Positions 21,801 through 32,893 of a stretch of DNA of 64,000 nucleotides are shown one piece after another. A program made the position numbers and the translations under genes. The DNA is from Triatoma infestans. Its lineage: Eukaryota; Arthropoda; Insecta; Hemiptera; Reduviidae. Position 1 is the stretch's first letter; every line of letters starts with the position of its first letter. The notes under the pieces are model-generated. The model saw only the letters and a list, made by a program, of their open reading frames with translations. It made no database searches and was not told where the DNA came from. Where the stretch lies: positions 1-64,000 of the forward strand of contig JAAEAF010014740.1 in NCBI GenBank assembly GCA_011037195.1. The letters run 5' to 3'.

Positions 21801-22507
21801 CAACCGTGTACACAGCTGAGATGTTTGCAATTTGCCAGGCCATAAAATTAATTCGAGATAAAAATTATAATAAAACGCTAATACTGACGGACTCATTAAG
21901 TGCATTACAGGCCCTCCGGGATAAGTTCTCGATGGACCCGTTAGTCCTAAATATTTACAGTTTAATGCAGCAACTAAGCGCACGTGGTCAAGGGGTGAAA
22001 TTCGTCTGGGTGCCGGGCCACATTGGTGTGTCCGGTAACGAACGAGCGGACGAGGCAGCCAAGCGAGCTGCCTCTACACAAACAAATGATGTCACCCCTG
22101 TAAGGCCCACCGACTTACAGGTTTATATGAAATACATTATCAATAAAAAATGGCAAAGTCGGTGGGACAGAATAAGTGAAAAATTGAAAGACATTAAACC
22201 ACGTGTGCGAAATGTCATGATCGAGAACTACCCGCGGCATGATTCAGTAATTTTGACACGGCTGAGGATTGGTCATACACGTGTGACACATGGGCACCTC
22301 CTTATAGGTGGGAGAAGGCCGAGATGTCCTCGATGCCGAGAAAGGCTAACAGTGGCGCACGTGTTGGAAGGGTGTCAGGCTCTGCGCCGAGAGAGAGAGA
22401 AAGCAGGCCTGCCACATGACAAGCGCGCAATTCTACAAGAGGGTTCTCCTTATACAAGGAGGCTATTTGCTTTTTTAAAAGATATTAATATATATAGGCT
22501 CATTTAG
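18825..22507 (+). pseudogene. I element ORF2 (endonuclease, RT, RNase H), one frameshift
   Basis: About 1,226 codons. The N-terminal apurinic-like endonuclease spans roughly residues 1-225 ('QETK', 'GDFNSHNTWWG', 'SDHFPI'). The reverse transcriptase follows at about 480-720, with 'FFDLEKAYD' and the YVDD box. RNase H lies at about 21700-22090 ('FTDGSKIGDG', 'AEMFAI', 'TDSLSALQAL', 'GNERADEAAK'). The protein ends with a CPRC...H...C cluster. The frame breaks at 21003-21006 in a short T run, where one base is missing: the first part would end at 21050 and the second continues from about 21005 without other damage. The protein would nick the target, prime cDNA synthesis there and remove RNA. The element may be active if the break is a sequencing error. 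Confidence 0.9.
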
Positions 22508-22624
22508 GCTAGTATTTAGGTTAATTAAACATGGGTGAAGGAATATCGAGTACTTCACCCAACTAGGTTAGTTATTTTAGGGGAAAGGAATATACAGTAC
22601 TTTCCCTTTGTACGAATGTGTAGG

Positions 22625-22822
22625 ATGAATGTATTTATTTGTGTGAATGTATTTATTGGCGTGAATGTATTTATTGGCGTGAATATATTTATTGGTGTGA
22701 ATGTATCTATTGGCGTGAATGTATTTATTGGCGTGAATGTATTTATTGGCGTGAATGTATTTATTGGCGTGAATGTATTTATTGGCGTGAATGTATTTAT
22801 TAGCGTAAATGTATTTATTGCA
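22625..22822 (+). repeat. 18-bp minisatellite in the I element 3' UTR
   Basis: Eleven units of an 18-bp sequence, GTGAATGTATTTATTGGC, with few substitutions, lie about 120 bp after the ORF2 stop. Because 18 is a multiple of three, the array is open in one frame and would read as (VNVFIG)n. I regard that as a by-product and not a gene. Confidence 0.92.
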
Positions 22823-23351
22823 TGAATGTTAGTGTGAATGTGTAGATTAGGTTTTTTATTTTGGGGTTGAAAGAAATTTTATAAAAGTATTTCAACCTCA
22901 CTAGGTTTAAGTTAAATTTAGGATTAGTCCATTTTAGGGGGTGTAGGAACATTTGTTGAAAGTACTGCACACCCCAACTAGTTTAATAGTAAATAGCCTC
23001 CTCAGAATAGATTATGTAGCTAAAGTGTACATAAAAGTAAGAATGAAAATATTGATGCAACATGACACCCAAAGTACTTATACTCGTCGTGAATTTTATT
23101 CAAATTACTTGTGGCAATTAAAGGGATGGCACAACAATAAATCCACACTCCCCCTCGTCGACTAGATTGATGATATAAGTGGGGACGTGTGGAAAGATTC
23201 AGAACCTGGGGCTCTTCCCCGCCTTGTTCAGCAAGGTGTTGTGCAAGAAGCCAACTAGGTTAGCAGCATGTGTCATCCCAGATCGAGCGGCGTTAGTATG
23301 AGAAAGTAAATAATGATTTGGGGGCGCTAATAACCACAGTAGTTGATGCGC

Positions 23352-23390
<39 letters not shown>

Positions 23391-23392
<2 letters not shown>

Positions 23393-24340
23393 ATTTGCTA
23401 TGATTATCATTATTTATTAATTTTCTATCGTATAAAATATGAATATGTTTGATTGGTCATATAAATACACAAACGATACAAAGTTATTTCAACTGAAGAA
23501 TTCTCATGAGAAATAGCTTCTCAATTTATTTATAGATTTATTATCATCAGCGTGTATTGAGTAGTCTAGAATATTGCCCTTCAAAGGCAAGTTATTTTCA
23601 AGGCATTTTATATCTAAAACGCTATTCTGCATTTCCAAAAATAGGGCAACTCTATTGCTTCTGCCGAGTTCATTGAGTTTGCCGACCCATTCCCATACCT
23701 TTTGTGAACATATGAATCCATTGTTTTAATGGCTGCCAGGCTTTCGGATAGGATGACAGTCTCCTAATTCCATTTCCATGAGAGATTAAACTAGACGCAA
23801 CCTCAAATTGCGTGAATTTTCGCTTGGAAGATGCTGGGGTGCTTGCGCATAGAATCCGAGAATCTGGTCCTCGGTCCAAAGATTCCGGCTACAGTTCCCT
23901 CTGGAGCCTTTGAGCCATTCGTATATAATACGAATTTATTTATCGCATATAATTTAAGAATAGACAGAGCGGATCCAGAAGTCCACTCCGTAACAACAGA
24001 CAGCTTCGAAGAAAGTGTTTCGGATCCAACTACCCGCATAATTAGTAACAGTTCCTACTGCCATGAGAAAAATAAATAATGTTTAAAAAATAATTAAATT
24101 ATATGTAAAATGGTTTTAAATGTAATATTTGCTATAATTATCTTTATTTAATTGTTCATATTAATACACAAACGATACAAAGTTATTTCAACTGAAGAAT
24201 TCTCATAAGAAATAACTTCAAAATTTGGTTATAGATTTAGTATCATCGTTTATTGATTAGTCTCCGAATATGGCCTTGCAACGGGAAGGTGTTCTCAAGG
24301 CATTCTAAATCTCTAGGCATTTCTGTATACTTTTTTCAGG
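23391..24340 (+). repeat. Segmental copy A, right part, with internal duplication
   Basis: After the I-element TSD, sequence matching copy B (44642-44740) resumes. The text 'cacaaacgatacaaagttat' plus about 170 bp occurs at 23468-23640 and again at 24168-24340. The second RNase H remnant (23640-24065) lies between. So the unit 'RNase H remnant plus AT-rich spacer' is tandemly duplicated in copy A. Confidence 0.75.
23640..24065 (-). pseudogene. RNase H remnant of a retrotransposon (copy 2)
   Basis: The minus strand reads 'YTNGSKAPEGTVAGIFGPRT' and 'RFSDSMRKHPS', then 'QAKIHAI', with 'FEVASSLISHGN' in another phase. It parallels the remnant at 15640-16250 and is shorter. Stops and frameshifts interrupt it. 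Confidence 0.7.
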
Positions 24341-24839
24341 AAATATTTACACATTCTATAATAATAACCCTAGCTTCAAAAAATCGTCTTTTGTACTAAG
24401 TACAAATAGTCTTTTGTAACTTCCTGCGAATTTTCGTATTTGAGATACATTATTCACACACCACACACTCTCACACACACATACAATATTCACACATTTA
24501 CATTCACTATAAACTTTTTTTTCGAGAGAATAAGAATAGAATTTCCGGTATTAAGTTGTTCGAAAATTTAGCCCGATCACAAACACCGGCATGGAAAGTG
24601 AATATTAATTTAAAACTATGTTAATTGTGATAATTAAGGAGAATAACGATAGATAATGGTGTGTTCTAGAAATAATTATGTTAAGTGACGGCGGTGTACA
24701 CCTCTTGTGGAAGTTTATATAATTGATATGTTAGTAGTTGATAAGCTTATACCCGTGCAGTTAGTTTGGAAGAGGCAAATGTAAGTTGGTGTCTTTATAA
24801 GTATTCATATTTATTCATTTCCATGAACATAAATAATAT
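24341..24839. other. No gene seen
   Basis: AT-rich DNA with a short 'cacacaccacacactctcac' tract near 24455 that resembles the tail of the 'CTTCCGGTT' repeat. Nothing else is recognisable. Confidence 0.5.
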
Positions 24840-25000
24840 ATCAGAAATATTTTCCATGGTAGCCTGCTTCATTTTGTGGTCATCGACCGGTTTCGGGCGT
24901 TCTCCCATCTTCAGGATGCATTTTTCAGACAGTGTGACAACACAGACTTGCACAGAGCAAATTCAGTTTTACACACTGACTGGTGTTTTTTAAAAATTGG
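24840..25000 (-). repeat. Penelope-like terminal-repeat fragment with hammerhead-like core
   Basis: On the minus strand CATC (24918-24915) precedes CTGAAGA (24914-24908). A GGG/CCC hairpin, GAA, the palindrome ACCGGT and C follow, then GATG (24884-24881). CATC and GATG are fully complementary and form the outer helix, and GTC ends the core as the expected cleavage triplet. The flanking text ('cagacagtgtgacaaca') is shared with 32893-33030. Confidence 0.6.
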
Positions 25001-25572
25001 ATTTTTTTTATAAAATATTATCAAACTGCAAACCCGAATCTGATAATTAGGGCACTAAATTTAACGTATATAAGCAATGTCCGAAAGCACTTTTCTATAA
25101 ATGTCTGAAATCTGGGCAGCTTTATACACAGAACTAATAGAAAAAGTTCATTAACATCTTTCTTATATTTAATCTGTTAATGAGCTACTTATTTATTTGG
25201 TAGTATATATGCAATTTCTATAAATATTATCTTTATTTGTTTCTATAAATATTTACCTAAATGTATTCACATGTATTTAAATGATATTTGCAATGTTGAT
25301 GATCAGAGATTTACTTCTTTTTCTTTTTTAAATAGTGCATTAAATAATTATGTAATTACTTTTGTTAAATAACTGCACTCATGTGACTCACCTATTACCC
25401 CATGTCTATCTATCATTTAAATAAAAAAAGCAATCATTAGTTTTAGGCTACACTTGTAAAGGCTTTATTTCTACTAATGACAACCTTTTCATACTAATCT
25501 GACATATGAACATGAAAATATAAAATAAAAATACATATGAAATAAAAATTTAATTCATTTTTTATTTGTACA
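25001..25572. other. Upstream region of the sulfotransferase gene
   Basis: AT-rich, no gene. From about 25220 it is duplicated upstream of the pseudogene (49895-50248), so the paralogous block extends at least 350 bp 5' of the first coding exon. A non-coding first exon is implied by the acceptor at 25573 but was not identified. Confidence 0.55.
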
Positions 25573-25582
25573 GGAGCTGATA

Positions 25583-28256
25583 ATGTTTCCATATAAAATT
25601 ACGAAGATTGAAGGAAATGATGGTAAAGAGCTTATAGAACTGTTCAAAGGGCAAAAAGCAGGTTTTGTACAAGTTGGTCCAAAAAAATGGACACTTCCAG
25701 CAAAGTATGCTGAACATGCTGAAAAATATTATACTTTTGATTTGAAACAAGATGATTTATGGCTTATAGCACGTCCTAGATCAGGTGAGATACCATTGTT
25801 GCTAGATATTTTGTCGAATTATTTTCACAAAGTTGAATATTTTATTTTTGTTTTAGGCTCCACTTGGATGCAAGAATTACTTTGGCTAATAAATAACAAA
25901 TTAGATTATGAGGTTTCGTCGAAAATACCTATAGATAAGCGATTTCCAACATTTGAGTATGATAATTTAAATTATTAGAGTCATTTAATCTTTAATACTA
26001 AGAAAATTATTGCGATTTAGTGGACGGTATTTTTTCGTTGATTTTTAATTTGGAGGACCATCCTGTTTTAGAGGCTCTTGTACAAGTTGAAAACAGGAGT
26101 GGGAGAATATTTCTTGGAGTAGGAATATTTCTTTCTGACATGAAAACTTATTTCGGTATCAATGCTGTATGATGGGCCCAAAATAGCTGTCTTTAATTCA
26201 TTTACAAAGTACGTTCTGGTCCAAACGTTTACATCATCACCTCAAATATGAATATATTCAGTTCCGATAAAAATAAACCGAAATAATATGTATTTTGAAT
26301 TTTCAAAAAGTAACTTTCATTTAGATTGATTACCCTTGGCCTAGCAATAACAGTTAAGGTATTTTGGGAGGCGCTTTAAAAACTTGAAATTGGTTGTACG
26401 GCATTTTTTCTTAATCATTATAATTGAAACTAAAATTTTAGGACTCATATGGCATTCAGTGATAAATACTTGGAAGAGATTGCAGAATTGAATGACAATG
26501 ATCCAGAAGTAATAAAAGTACTTAAAAACATTGATACTCCAGGTTGGCTTTATCCAAAATACATTATAGAAATAATAAACACTGTCAGTTACTAATAAAT
26601 CAAAGAATTAATTTCCGTTAAACATTTCATTTTAACTAATATATTATTCGTTATATCTGAGAGAATATTTATTGTTAGAAGTATTAATTATAGTGGTGGT
26701 GGATGGGTCCGCAGAGCTAGAAATCATCAGAGATTTATTTCATGATAGGTTGCACCAGTACATGGTCATCGACCGGTAGGTACGCCCTTTCTTAGGTTGT
26801 CTTGATAAACAGATTTTGCATAGAGCAATATCAGTTTAAGATGTTTTGGGAAGGGTTATATATGACCTGACTGGTTTATAGTGTAAAATGTTTTTCTTTA
26901 TACCTGACTTTATTATGAGATAACAACTGTGTAAAAATGTGACTCTACATTAAATTAAGCATCATATAGTTCCATTCATTAACAACTAATACCCATGGAG
27001 AATAAATCTATCATGGAAAATCTCTGATTAAATTATATGAATATTAGGTACAAAGAAAACAACAAAATAAAATAAACTATTTTCTATAAGTAAAATTAAT
27101 AATGCGGTCATTATAGACATAATATTAATATTTTAAAATTATTTTGTTAGTCTATGTAAGCGCACAGTCCATGAAGTCACCTAGGCATTTTAAAACACAT
27201 CTACCGCCCAGTTTGATGCCACCAAATTTATTAGACACCTGTAAAGTGGTTTATTTGGCTAGGCATCCTTTTGATAATGCCGTCTCATGTTATCATCTCA
27301 ATAAATTATTAAAAGCAATGGATTATCAAAGTGACTTTGAGAAATATTGGGAATTATTTGAAAAAGATCTAAGTAGGTATCAACAGAATACTGTTTTTTT
27401 TTTGTTTTTTTTAACTCTATTCATTTATTTATGTTTTAAATACTGCGCATAATTTTACAAAATAAAGGATGTTTATCTTTCAGTTGCGCTTTGTCCATAT
27501 TGGGAACATATTAAAGAAGGATGGGAGAAAAGGAACCATCCAAATTTTTTGTTTTTATTTTATGAGGATTTACTCCGAGTAAGTGACTTGCTAAAATAGA
27601 TTGTATTTCCGACTGCTATTTGATAAGATTATTGGAATATTATTTGGAATATATTCTTTGACTTAGTTAAATTATGATCTACTAATTTATTTACAGCCAA
27701 GGCTTAGTATTTATCAGATTTCTTGTACATTATTTGAAAAACCCATTACACTCAGTGATGATAATTTAATTTAGGTAAATCTGATAATTAATTAAGTAAT
27801 TTACTTCACTAGGATTTACATGGCAATATAAGAAAAATATGTACATTTTTAAACAAACAAATGACCGAAGATGAAATTAAAACTCTAGCGGATTATTTAC
27901 ATATCGATAATTTCCGTAAAACTTTTATATTTAACCATAAAATATTGGAAATTAATGGAATGATTAATCCAGAAGCACAACAGTTTATTCGTAGAGGTTA
28001 GTTTTTTACTATTTTCACTTTCTCTTACAGCTGGAAGAGTATTAACTTTAATTTATTATCATGAGGATTCACTTTAATGAGTATTAACTTTAAGTTCTTT
28101 TAAATTCATGTTGCTCACTTATACTAACAAATACTAAGTTATACAGGCAAAATTGGAGGCAATCAGGAATTTGATGATGAAAAAATTAAATTGAGAGCAG
28201 AGAAATGGTTTAAGGATAATTTAGCTAAGACTGATATTATATTTCCAGAATTTTAG
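25583..28256 (+). CDS. Cytosolic sulfotransferase (Sulfotransfer_1 family), 337 aa, seven coding exons
   Basis: Exons: 25583-25784, 25857-25956, 26442-26542, 27151-27372, 27484-27578, 27813-27996, 28147-28256. All introns are GT-AG and together they give one open frame. The acceptor at 25573 (tttgtacag) shows that a 5' non-coding exon precedes it. The protein carries the PAPS-binding loop PRSGSTW (about 65-71), split by the first intron. KTHLP (149-153) contains the catalytic His. The 3'-phosphate motif is ARHPFDNAVSCY with Arg172 and Ser180. 'PYWEHIKEGWEKRNHPN', 'FLFLFYEDLLR' and a C-terminal RRGKIGG follow. The family moves sulfate from PAPS to small hydroxyl or amine substrates in the cytosol; the substrate cannot be inferred. 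Family members have Lys where this has Arg66. The donor of the third intron (GTTGGC) is weak. AATAAA lies at 28303. Confidence 0.9.
26590..27140. other. Intron with Penelope-like repeat remnant
   Basis: Within the third intron, 26695-26880 matches the repeat at 736-1000 ('gcagagctagaaatcatcag', 'gtcatcgaccggtaggtacg'). The hammerhead-like core is decayed, because the stem II and GAA segments are altered. The pseudogene's corresponding intron diverges at the same point and holds a different insertion. Confidence 0.6.
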
Positions 28257-28309
28257 TATTTTTATTTAATATAGTTCACATTCTGATTAGAAATTTTCCA
28301 AAAATAAAA

Positions 28310-29610
28310 ATCTTTTTATGTATACCTTGATTGATCATCTTATAAAGATATCTTTAATTTATTGAAATATTTGGTTTTATATAGCTGTTTCTTTGGTAAC
28401 TGCATTAAACTGTAAGAGAATGAGATTTACTCGCATTTTGATCAGAGAGATGAGAATTGTAAAATATGGTTTCGTTTTTATTCATGCTATATATATAAAT
28501 ATCCACAAACAAATTATCACTCTCATCATGGAAAATTATTAATTACAAAAATTTTCTCAAACACTTTTCTTACAATGCTACAAATTTTCACATTTTCCTA
28601 AATGTTCTTAACAGAAACAATTTTCAATTGTTCACATTTAGCAGTATAATTATCATTAAAAATTCTTTTCGACAATAAGAGGATTAAGATCTATCTATGT
28701 TACTATATTGTAATGGACAATATGTTGTTAAATAAATTGATTATTATGTTTTTGAACTTAATAAACGTATTATTCCTTTTTTTATTAAATTCTTCATTGG
28801 AGAGGTATTGGAGTCGAATTTGGTTCGGTTATTTTACTGTCTTTATCAAGATATAGTTATGATTCCGCAGTTCTAACAATGCTTTTTTGATTTAACCTAA
28901 TTTTTTACAGACGTTAGAACCAGACAGCAAATATAAATTTTCAATCTTTTTCTTGTATTCTCCATTGTTTTTCCGAATACTGCATTATTACATAATTTAT
29001 ATAGGTCTTTTTCGAAATTATTTTTAGCGGCGGTTCGTAATTTGGTATTGTGGTCTATATAAGATTGTAACCAGCAGGATTATTTGAATCGAATGATTCT
29101 ACTGATTTTATTTATTTTCAATTATTTGTAAATTAAATAAATAAAAATTAATAATATATAAAAAATATAAAACAAACCTAAACATGACAAAAATAATCAG
29201 TTGAAAATCTAAACATGCTTGAACAAGTTCAGGCAGGTTGCGGCCTGCAAATGCAAATTCTATATTTCATACTTAAATACTTAAACTTAAATTACTTAAA
29301 TACTGCCATTCATAAATGTGTTGAGGTGGTCCTCCGAGTCTACATTTCTGGACGCAGCCAATCATGGACTAAGGAGTAGATGTCACTAAAGGAATGCCAG
29401 ATCCTGGAAGGCTGTATGTCAGCTTCCTGCTGTCTACACCGCTGGTTAGGATGTCGTATGGGAATTATTAATTTGAAAGAGTGACTAAAAGTTAGATTAT
29501 TCTTTGGAAATTGTCTCAAATACCTAACATTAACTATCAGTGGGGCCCATTTAAAGTGTCAGCCTCTTCGCTGGCCATAAACTGCTGGTGAATAAACAAG
29601 GTTTCACTAT
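28310..29610. other. Intergenic DNA downstream of the sulfotransferase gene
   Basis: AT-rich. No reading frame, RNA gene or clear element was recognised. 29300-29480 is less AT-rich ('gatcctggaaggctgtatgt') but yields no domain. Confidence 0.5.
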
Positions 29611-29619
29611 CCTTATCTG

Positions 29620-30044
29620 AACCTATTATTATTAATTAAAATTATATTATTTAGGTTGGGGGCTCATATTTGGCCTTGTAGTTTTTATCATTTATTCACA
29701 ATAATTACTTCAATTAGTTTAATGGATTTTTGCAGAACTTTTCTCATAGCCTTTTCTCATATTTTGTCTTATGAGAAGTTTACCTTTCTCCGTGATTCTA
29801 ATTCTAATTCTGTAATATTGAGTTTGTGACTTCCATACTTCAGTAACTTTTGGTATTTGTGTTATCAGTGGTTTCTTGACAATTCTCTTTATTATTTTTA
29901 AATATTAAATTAAATATTTACTATTTTATGTAGGTTTGTTCACTAATTATTTACCAATTTTTACTACCCCATTTAATTTTTGTGTTAACTTAATATTTGC
30001 TTTCTTGTTAAGAACGCATGTTTTCTGACAAGTCTTGCGTTGGT
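29620..30044 (+). repeat. Unclassified interspersed repeat, copy 1
   Basis: The sequence aligns with 63200-63740 ('ttattaattaaaattatatt', 'ggctcatatttggccttgta', 'tctcatattttgtcttatga', 'gtgacttccatacttcagta'). No coding content. It could be a long terminal repeat or the 3' part of an LTR element, since copy 2 follows a BEL/Pao fragment, but ends could not be fixed. Confidence 0.6.
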
Positions 30045-30270
30045 TGTGTAACATGGTCAGCGCGTTGGACTCCAACGTGGAGGTCTCGGGTTCGAATCCA
30101 GTGCTGCCCTTAGGTTTTTCTTCCTAGGAGCCCTTACAGCCCACTGTCCGGTGATGGGCAGTGTTGTCTGTAACGAGAGAACACCATCCGAAGGCCGGCA
30201 GTGCACTGAGAAGGCTCGGGCGCCAATGACCATAGATGTTGGCGCACCTTAAATTAAAAAAACAAAAAAA
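30045..30270 (+). mobile_element. tRNA-derived SINE
   Basis: The head has 'taacatggtcagcgcg' at the A box position and a B box GGTTCGAATCC. The standard body follows ('gtgatgggcagtgttgtctg') and then an A-rich tail. The A box is altered compared with the other copies. No clear flanking duplication. Confidence 0.85.
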
Positions 30271-30589
30271 AACAATAAATATGTCACTTTGCACCCAGAG
30301 AAGAACTGTGAAAAAAGGCTTGTACCGTTTGAGTTCGAAAATTAAGTGGTTAACTCAACGGAAATTTGTATTATCTAAATAAAGAGTTTCGGTTCAAAGG
30401 AAATGTCAATGTATTGGCATCTTTTCTTTGCTAGGTCATTTATCTTAGTAATGTTTTAAGTACCAATACCAACATCAAATTTTTATAAATATAATGTATA
30501 AAAATCCACACACTGCACAGGCAGGCACATCACACAAAATCTGGTGTGAAACACACAACTTTCTCCTTACTCAATTCTCAAAATTATAA

Positions 30590-31480
30590 TGACAAATTTT
30601 ATAGTTGTGTACCAAATTTAACGAAATTCTTCGAAAACTGAAGAAAATGTTCAGTAAAAGCGCACTTCCGGTTTACTATTTTCTTGAAACTCAGAATTTT
30701 GGCCACCTATTTATTTCTAATTAATTTTGTTTGGATGATAGAATTGTATAATCAAATATGAGAGCACTTTAGATAACCCCATATTAATATAACCCCATCC
30801 CTCCCCTAAAAGTGCCCTTAAATGAATTTTACCAGACAAATGTTTCAAATAAAAGTTATAGATCTTTGTATGTTTAGTTTATGTAAGAAGATTCAAGAGA
30901 ATCGTCGGAGCAATTTTTGAGAAAATGGCGAAAAAGTGAAAAAATCCTTTAGTAAAGTGGTAAAGTAAACGCATTTCCGGTTATCCGATTTTATCAAACT
31001 CGGAATTTCAACAACATATATTTCTTATTAACATTATTTAGATGACAGAATTGTATAGTGAACCGAAATAGAACTTTAGATTGAAACCTAACCAACCCCT
31101 CCTTCAAAAATGGCTTTAAATGAATTTTTCCGGAGAAATGTTTCAAATAGAAGTTGTAGATCTTTGTATGTACAGTTCATATACCAAATTTCAAGAAAAT
31201 CGTCGGAGCCATTTTTGAGAAAATTGCAAAAAAGTAAAAAAATCAACTAGTAAAGTGGTACTTCCGGTTAAGGAATTTCGACAGATAACGTAGGGTCAGA
31301 TCCCATGGTGATACCTAAACGGAATATCAAGCTTCAACTTTCTACGGTTTTTCGTTTTTCAGCTGTGCTGTTCACATACATACACACATACACACACACA
31401 CACACATACATATACACGCACACACACACACACACTTACACACACATAGGACATTTGCTAAAAACATTTTTTTTAACTCC
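30590..31480 (+). repeat. Tandem 'CTTCCGGTT' repeat units ending in a CA-rich tract
   Basis: This is the best copy of the dispersed repeat. 'tttcaaat-aaagtt-tagatctttgtatg' recurs at 30843 and 31141, a spacing of 298 bp, each followed by 'aatcgtcggagc', 'tttttgagaaaat', 'agtaaagtgg' and 'ttccggtta'. The final unit continues into 'gtgatacctaaacggaatat', a 'ctacggtttttcg' tract and a (CA)n-like microsatellite (31376-31448). No protein is encoded. Confidence 0.75.
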
Positions 31481-31499
31481 AGGTAAGATCGGGTAAGTT

Positions 31500-32384
31500 C
31501 GTTCATAAGATCGTAAGTAATGTTCATCGCGCTTGTAACCCCCACTCTTATTTTTAAAAAGTTAATAAAAACTGTAACACTAAGCAGACTCAGCGTACGC
31601 TCGGTAGCTATTTGGTGGAGGATGGGGTAGGGTCGGGCAACAATAGGTAACAGACGTCAGGAACACAATGATATTTACTTATTTCTACAATACAATAATG
31701 ACAAAAAAAAAAGAAAACTTACAACCTAACAAAAAACCTTACAATCTAATAGATACAAGAAATAATTACTGAACAACTTGAAATAACATAAAACGAAAAA
31801 GGATCCTTCACCTAATAAAATAAGTTTTATTTTCTTAATGACTATTTCGTTACAGAGTTAATAGTGTTCGGCTAAGTAAAACGTTCCCCACGGCACTCTT
31901 TGCCGTTGATAGTGATACCAGCGAGGGGGGGAGGGAGCGTCACAATTTCACACCAACACACACACATACCCGTCGCGTTTTCCTCTGGTTATGGACTGGT
32001 GGGCCAGATGTGCGGCAACTACTTTGTACAGCTAAAGACGAGCGATGTGCAGCAACCAATTTTTGTACAGATAGAGGTGTGCGGCTACCAATTTCGTTTA
32101 CAGCTGCGTCCAGACGCTCGGTGGGGCTAGGGCTTACTGCCCTTCCAACTCCTCGCTACTGCCCTTCCAACTCCTCGCTACTGTCCTACTCTGCTCACTC
32201 CCCACCCATGCACCCGATCGCTTTCGTCCTCTCTCCCCACTCCCGACACTCATTTATCACTCTATTACCTATATTTTCCTTTATTACTATTTTTATTATA
32301 ACTATGTTAATGTTCTAATTTTCTTTACAATTAGAAGATCATTTCTTACAGTTAACAACTTGAATACATATAGATACTCTATAC
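31500..32384. other. Unclassified sequence with short internal repeats
   Basis: Three degenerate 'gtgcggcaac...ttgtacag' segments follow one another at about 32009-32107. A 22-bp sequence, beginning CTGCCCTTCC, is repeated exactly at 32139-32182. The block 31850-32250 is GC-richer than its surroundings, as LTR promoters often are, but no LTR ends were found. The open frames at 31900-32130 and 32010-32318 match nothing I recognise. Confidence 0.45.
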
Positions 32385-32893
32385 CAGTGATGGCGAACCT
32401 ATGACACGCGTGTCAGTGTTGACACGCGAGCTCATTTTTGGTGACACGCATCTTCAAAGATAAAATATTTCATAATTCAAAAAAATTTTTTTTTTTCTGA
32501 TAATGTAGCTCATATAGTTAGCAACTCTCTCTGTTTACTACATATTTTGTGTTTAGTTTGTTTCATGGAAATTATAAATACCGATTAACATTTTTTTTAA
32601 TTTTATCCCTGAAAAAGACAATAAATTTGTCGAAACGTTGGAAAAGATTTAAAAAAAAAGTGTACATTTTATTGACCGCTCCTCGAGATCTCCTTTAGTT
32701 GTTTTGCTAACAATTTTTTCATCCACATATTTTTGTGAGACATTGTTCTCAGCATTAAATAATATTAAGACAAACAAACGGAATCGGTTAACAGATGAAG
32801 TCAGTGGCGCTTGCTTGGCCTTGAAATGTACCAAGTATAAACCCGAAATAGAAGATTTAGCAGACAAACTTCAGCACCAAAAAAGTCATCAGA
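32385..32893 (+). pseudogene. hAT DNA transposon remnant
   Basis: CAGTGATGGCGAACC at 32385 is a hAT-type terminal inverted repeat followed by subterminal 'acacgcgtgtcagtgttgac'. From 32700 to 32890 the plus strand encodes 'FCETLFSALNNIKTNKRNRL' and 'TDEVSGACLALKCTKYKPEI', the C-terminal dimerisation region of hAT transposases. The rest of the gene is missing. A Penelope-like hairpin (32600-32645) lies between the two parts, and another repeat begins at 32893 where the right end should follow. Confidence 0.75.
32600..32650 (+). repeat. Hammerhead-like hairpin, GTT type
   Basis: The order is TCC (32606-32608), CTGAAAA, GACAA/TTGTC hairpin (32617-32631), GAA, ACGTT, GGA (32640-32642). TCC pairs with GGA. 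One core base (G8 of the hammerhead consensus) is A, so activity is not expected. It belongs with the hairpins at 15151, 42990 and 43238. Confidence 0.5.

Larger units (their letters stand above)
16309..23390 (+). mobile_element. I-clade non-LTR retrotransposon, full length
   Basis: The element is bounded by a 13-bp TSD, ACATTTGCTATGA, at 16296-16308 and 23391-23403. It ends in a run of about 38 A (23353-23390). It has a structured 5' UTR, ORF1 (16971-18680) with three zinc knuckles, ORF2 (18825-22507) with endonuclease, reverse transcriptase and RNase H, and an 880-bp 3' UTR with a minisatellite. Unoccupied versions of the site are visible near 24117-24131 and 44395-44406. C-terminal RNase H together with 'FFDLEKAYDTTW' and 'IPQGSVLSVTLF' points to the I superfamily. 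The only damage I find is one base missing in ORF2 near 21003-21006. Confidence 0.93.

Noticed and set aside
22535..22825. Open frame reading (VNVFIG)n
   Set aside because: It is the 18-bp minisatellite of the I element 3' UTR. The length multiple of three explains the open frame.
25785..25856. Reading straight through the first sulfotransferase intron as one exon (25583-25978)
   Set aside because: The intron is open by chance. Splicing it out restores the conserved PRSGSTW loop, and the pseudogene has the same donor and acceptor.
1879..28256. Exon at 1879 as the first coding exon of the sulfotransferase gene
   Set aside because: Joining 1957 to the acceptor before 25574 puts a stop codon in frame eight codons later, and the ATG at 25583 already gives a full-length family member.
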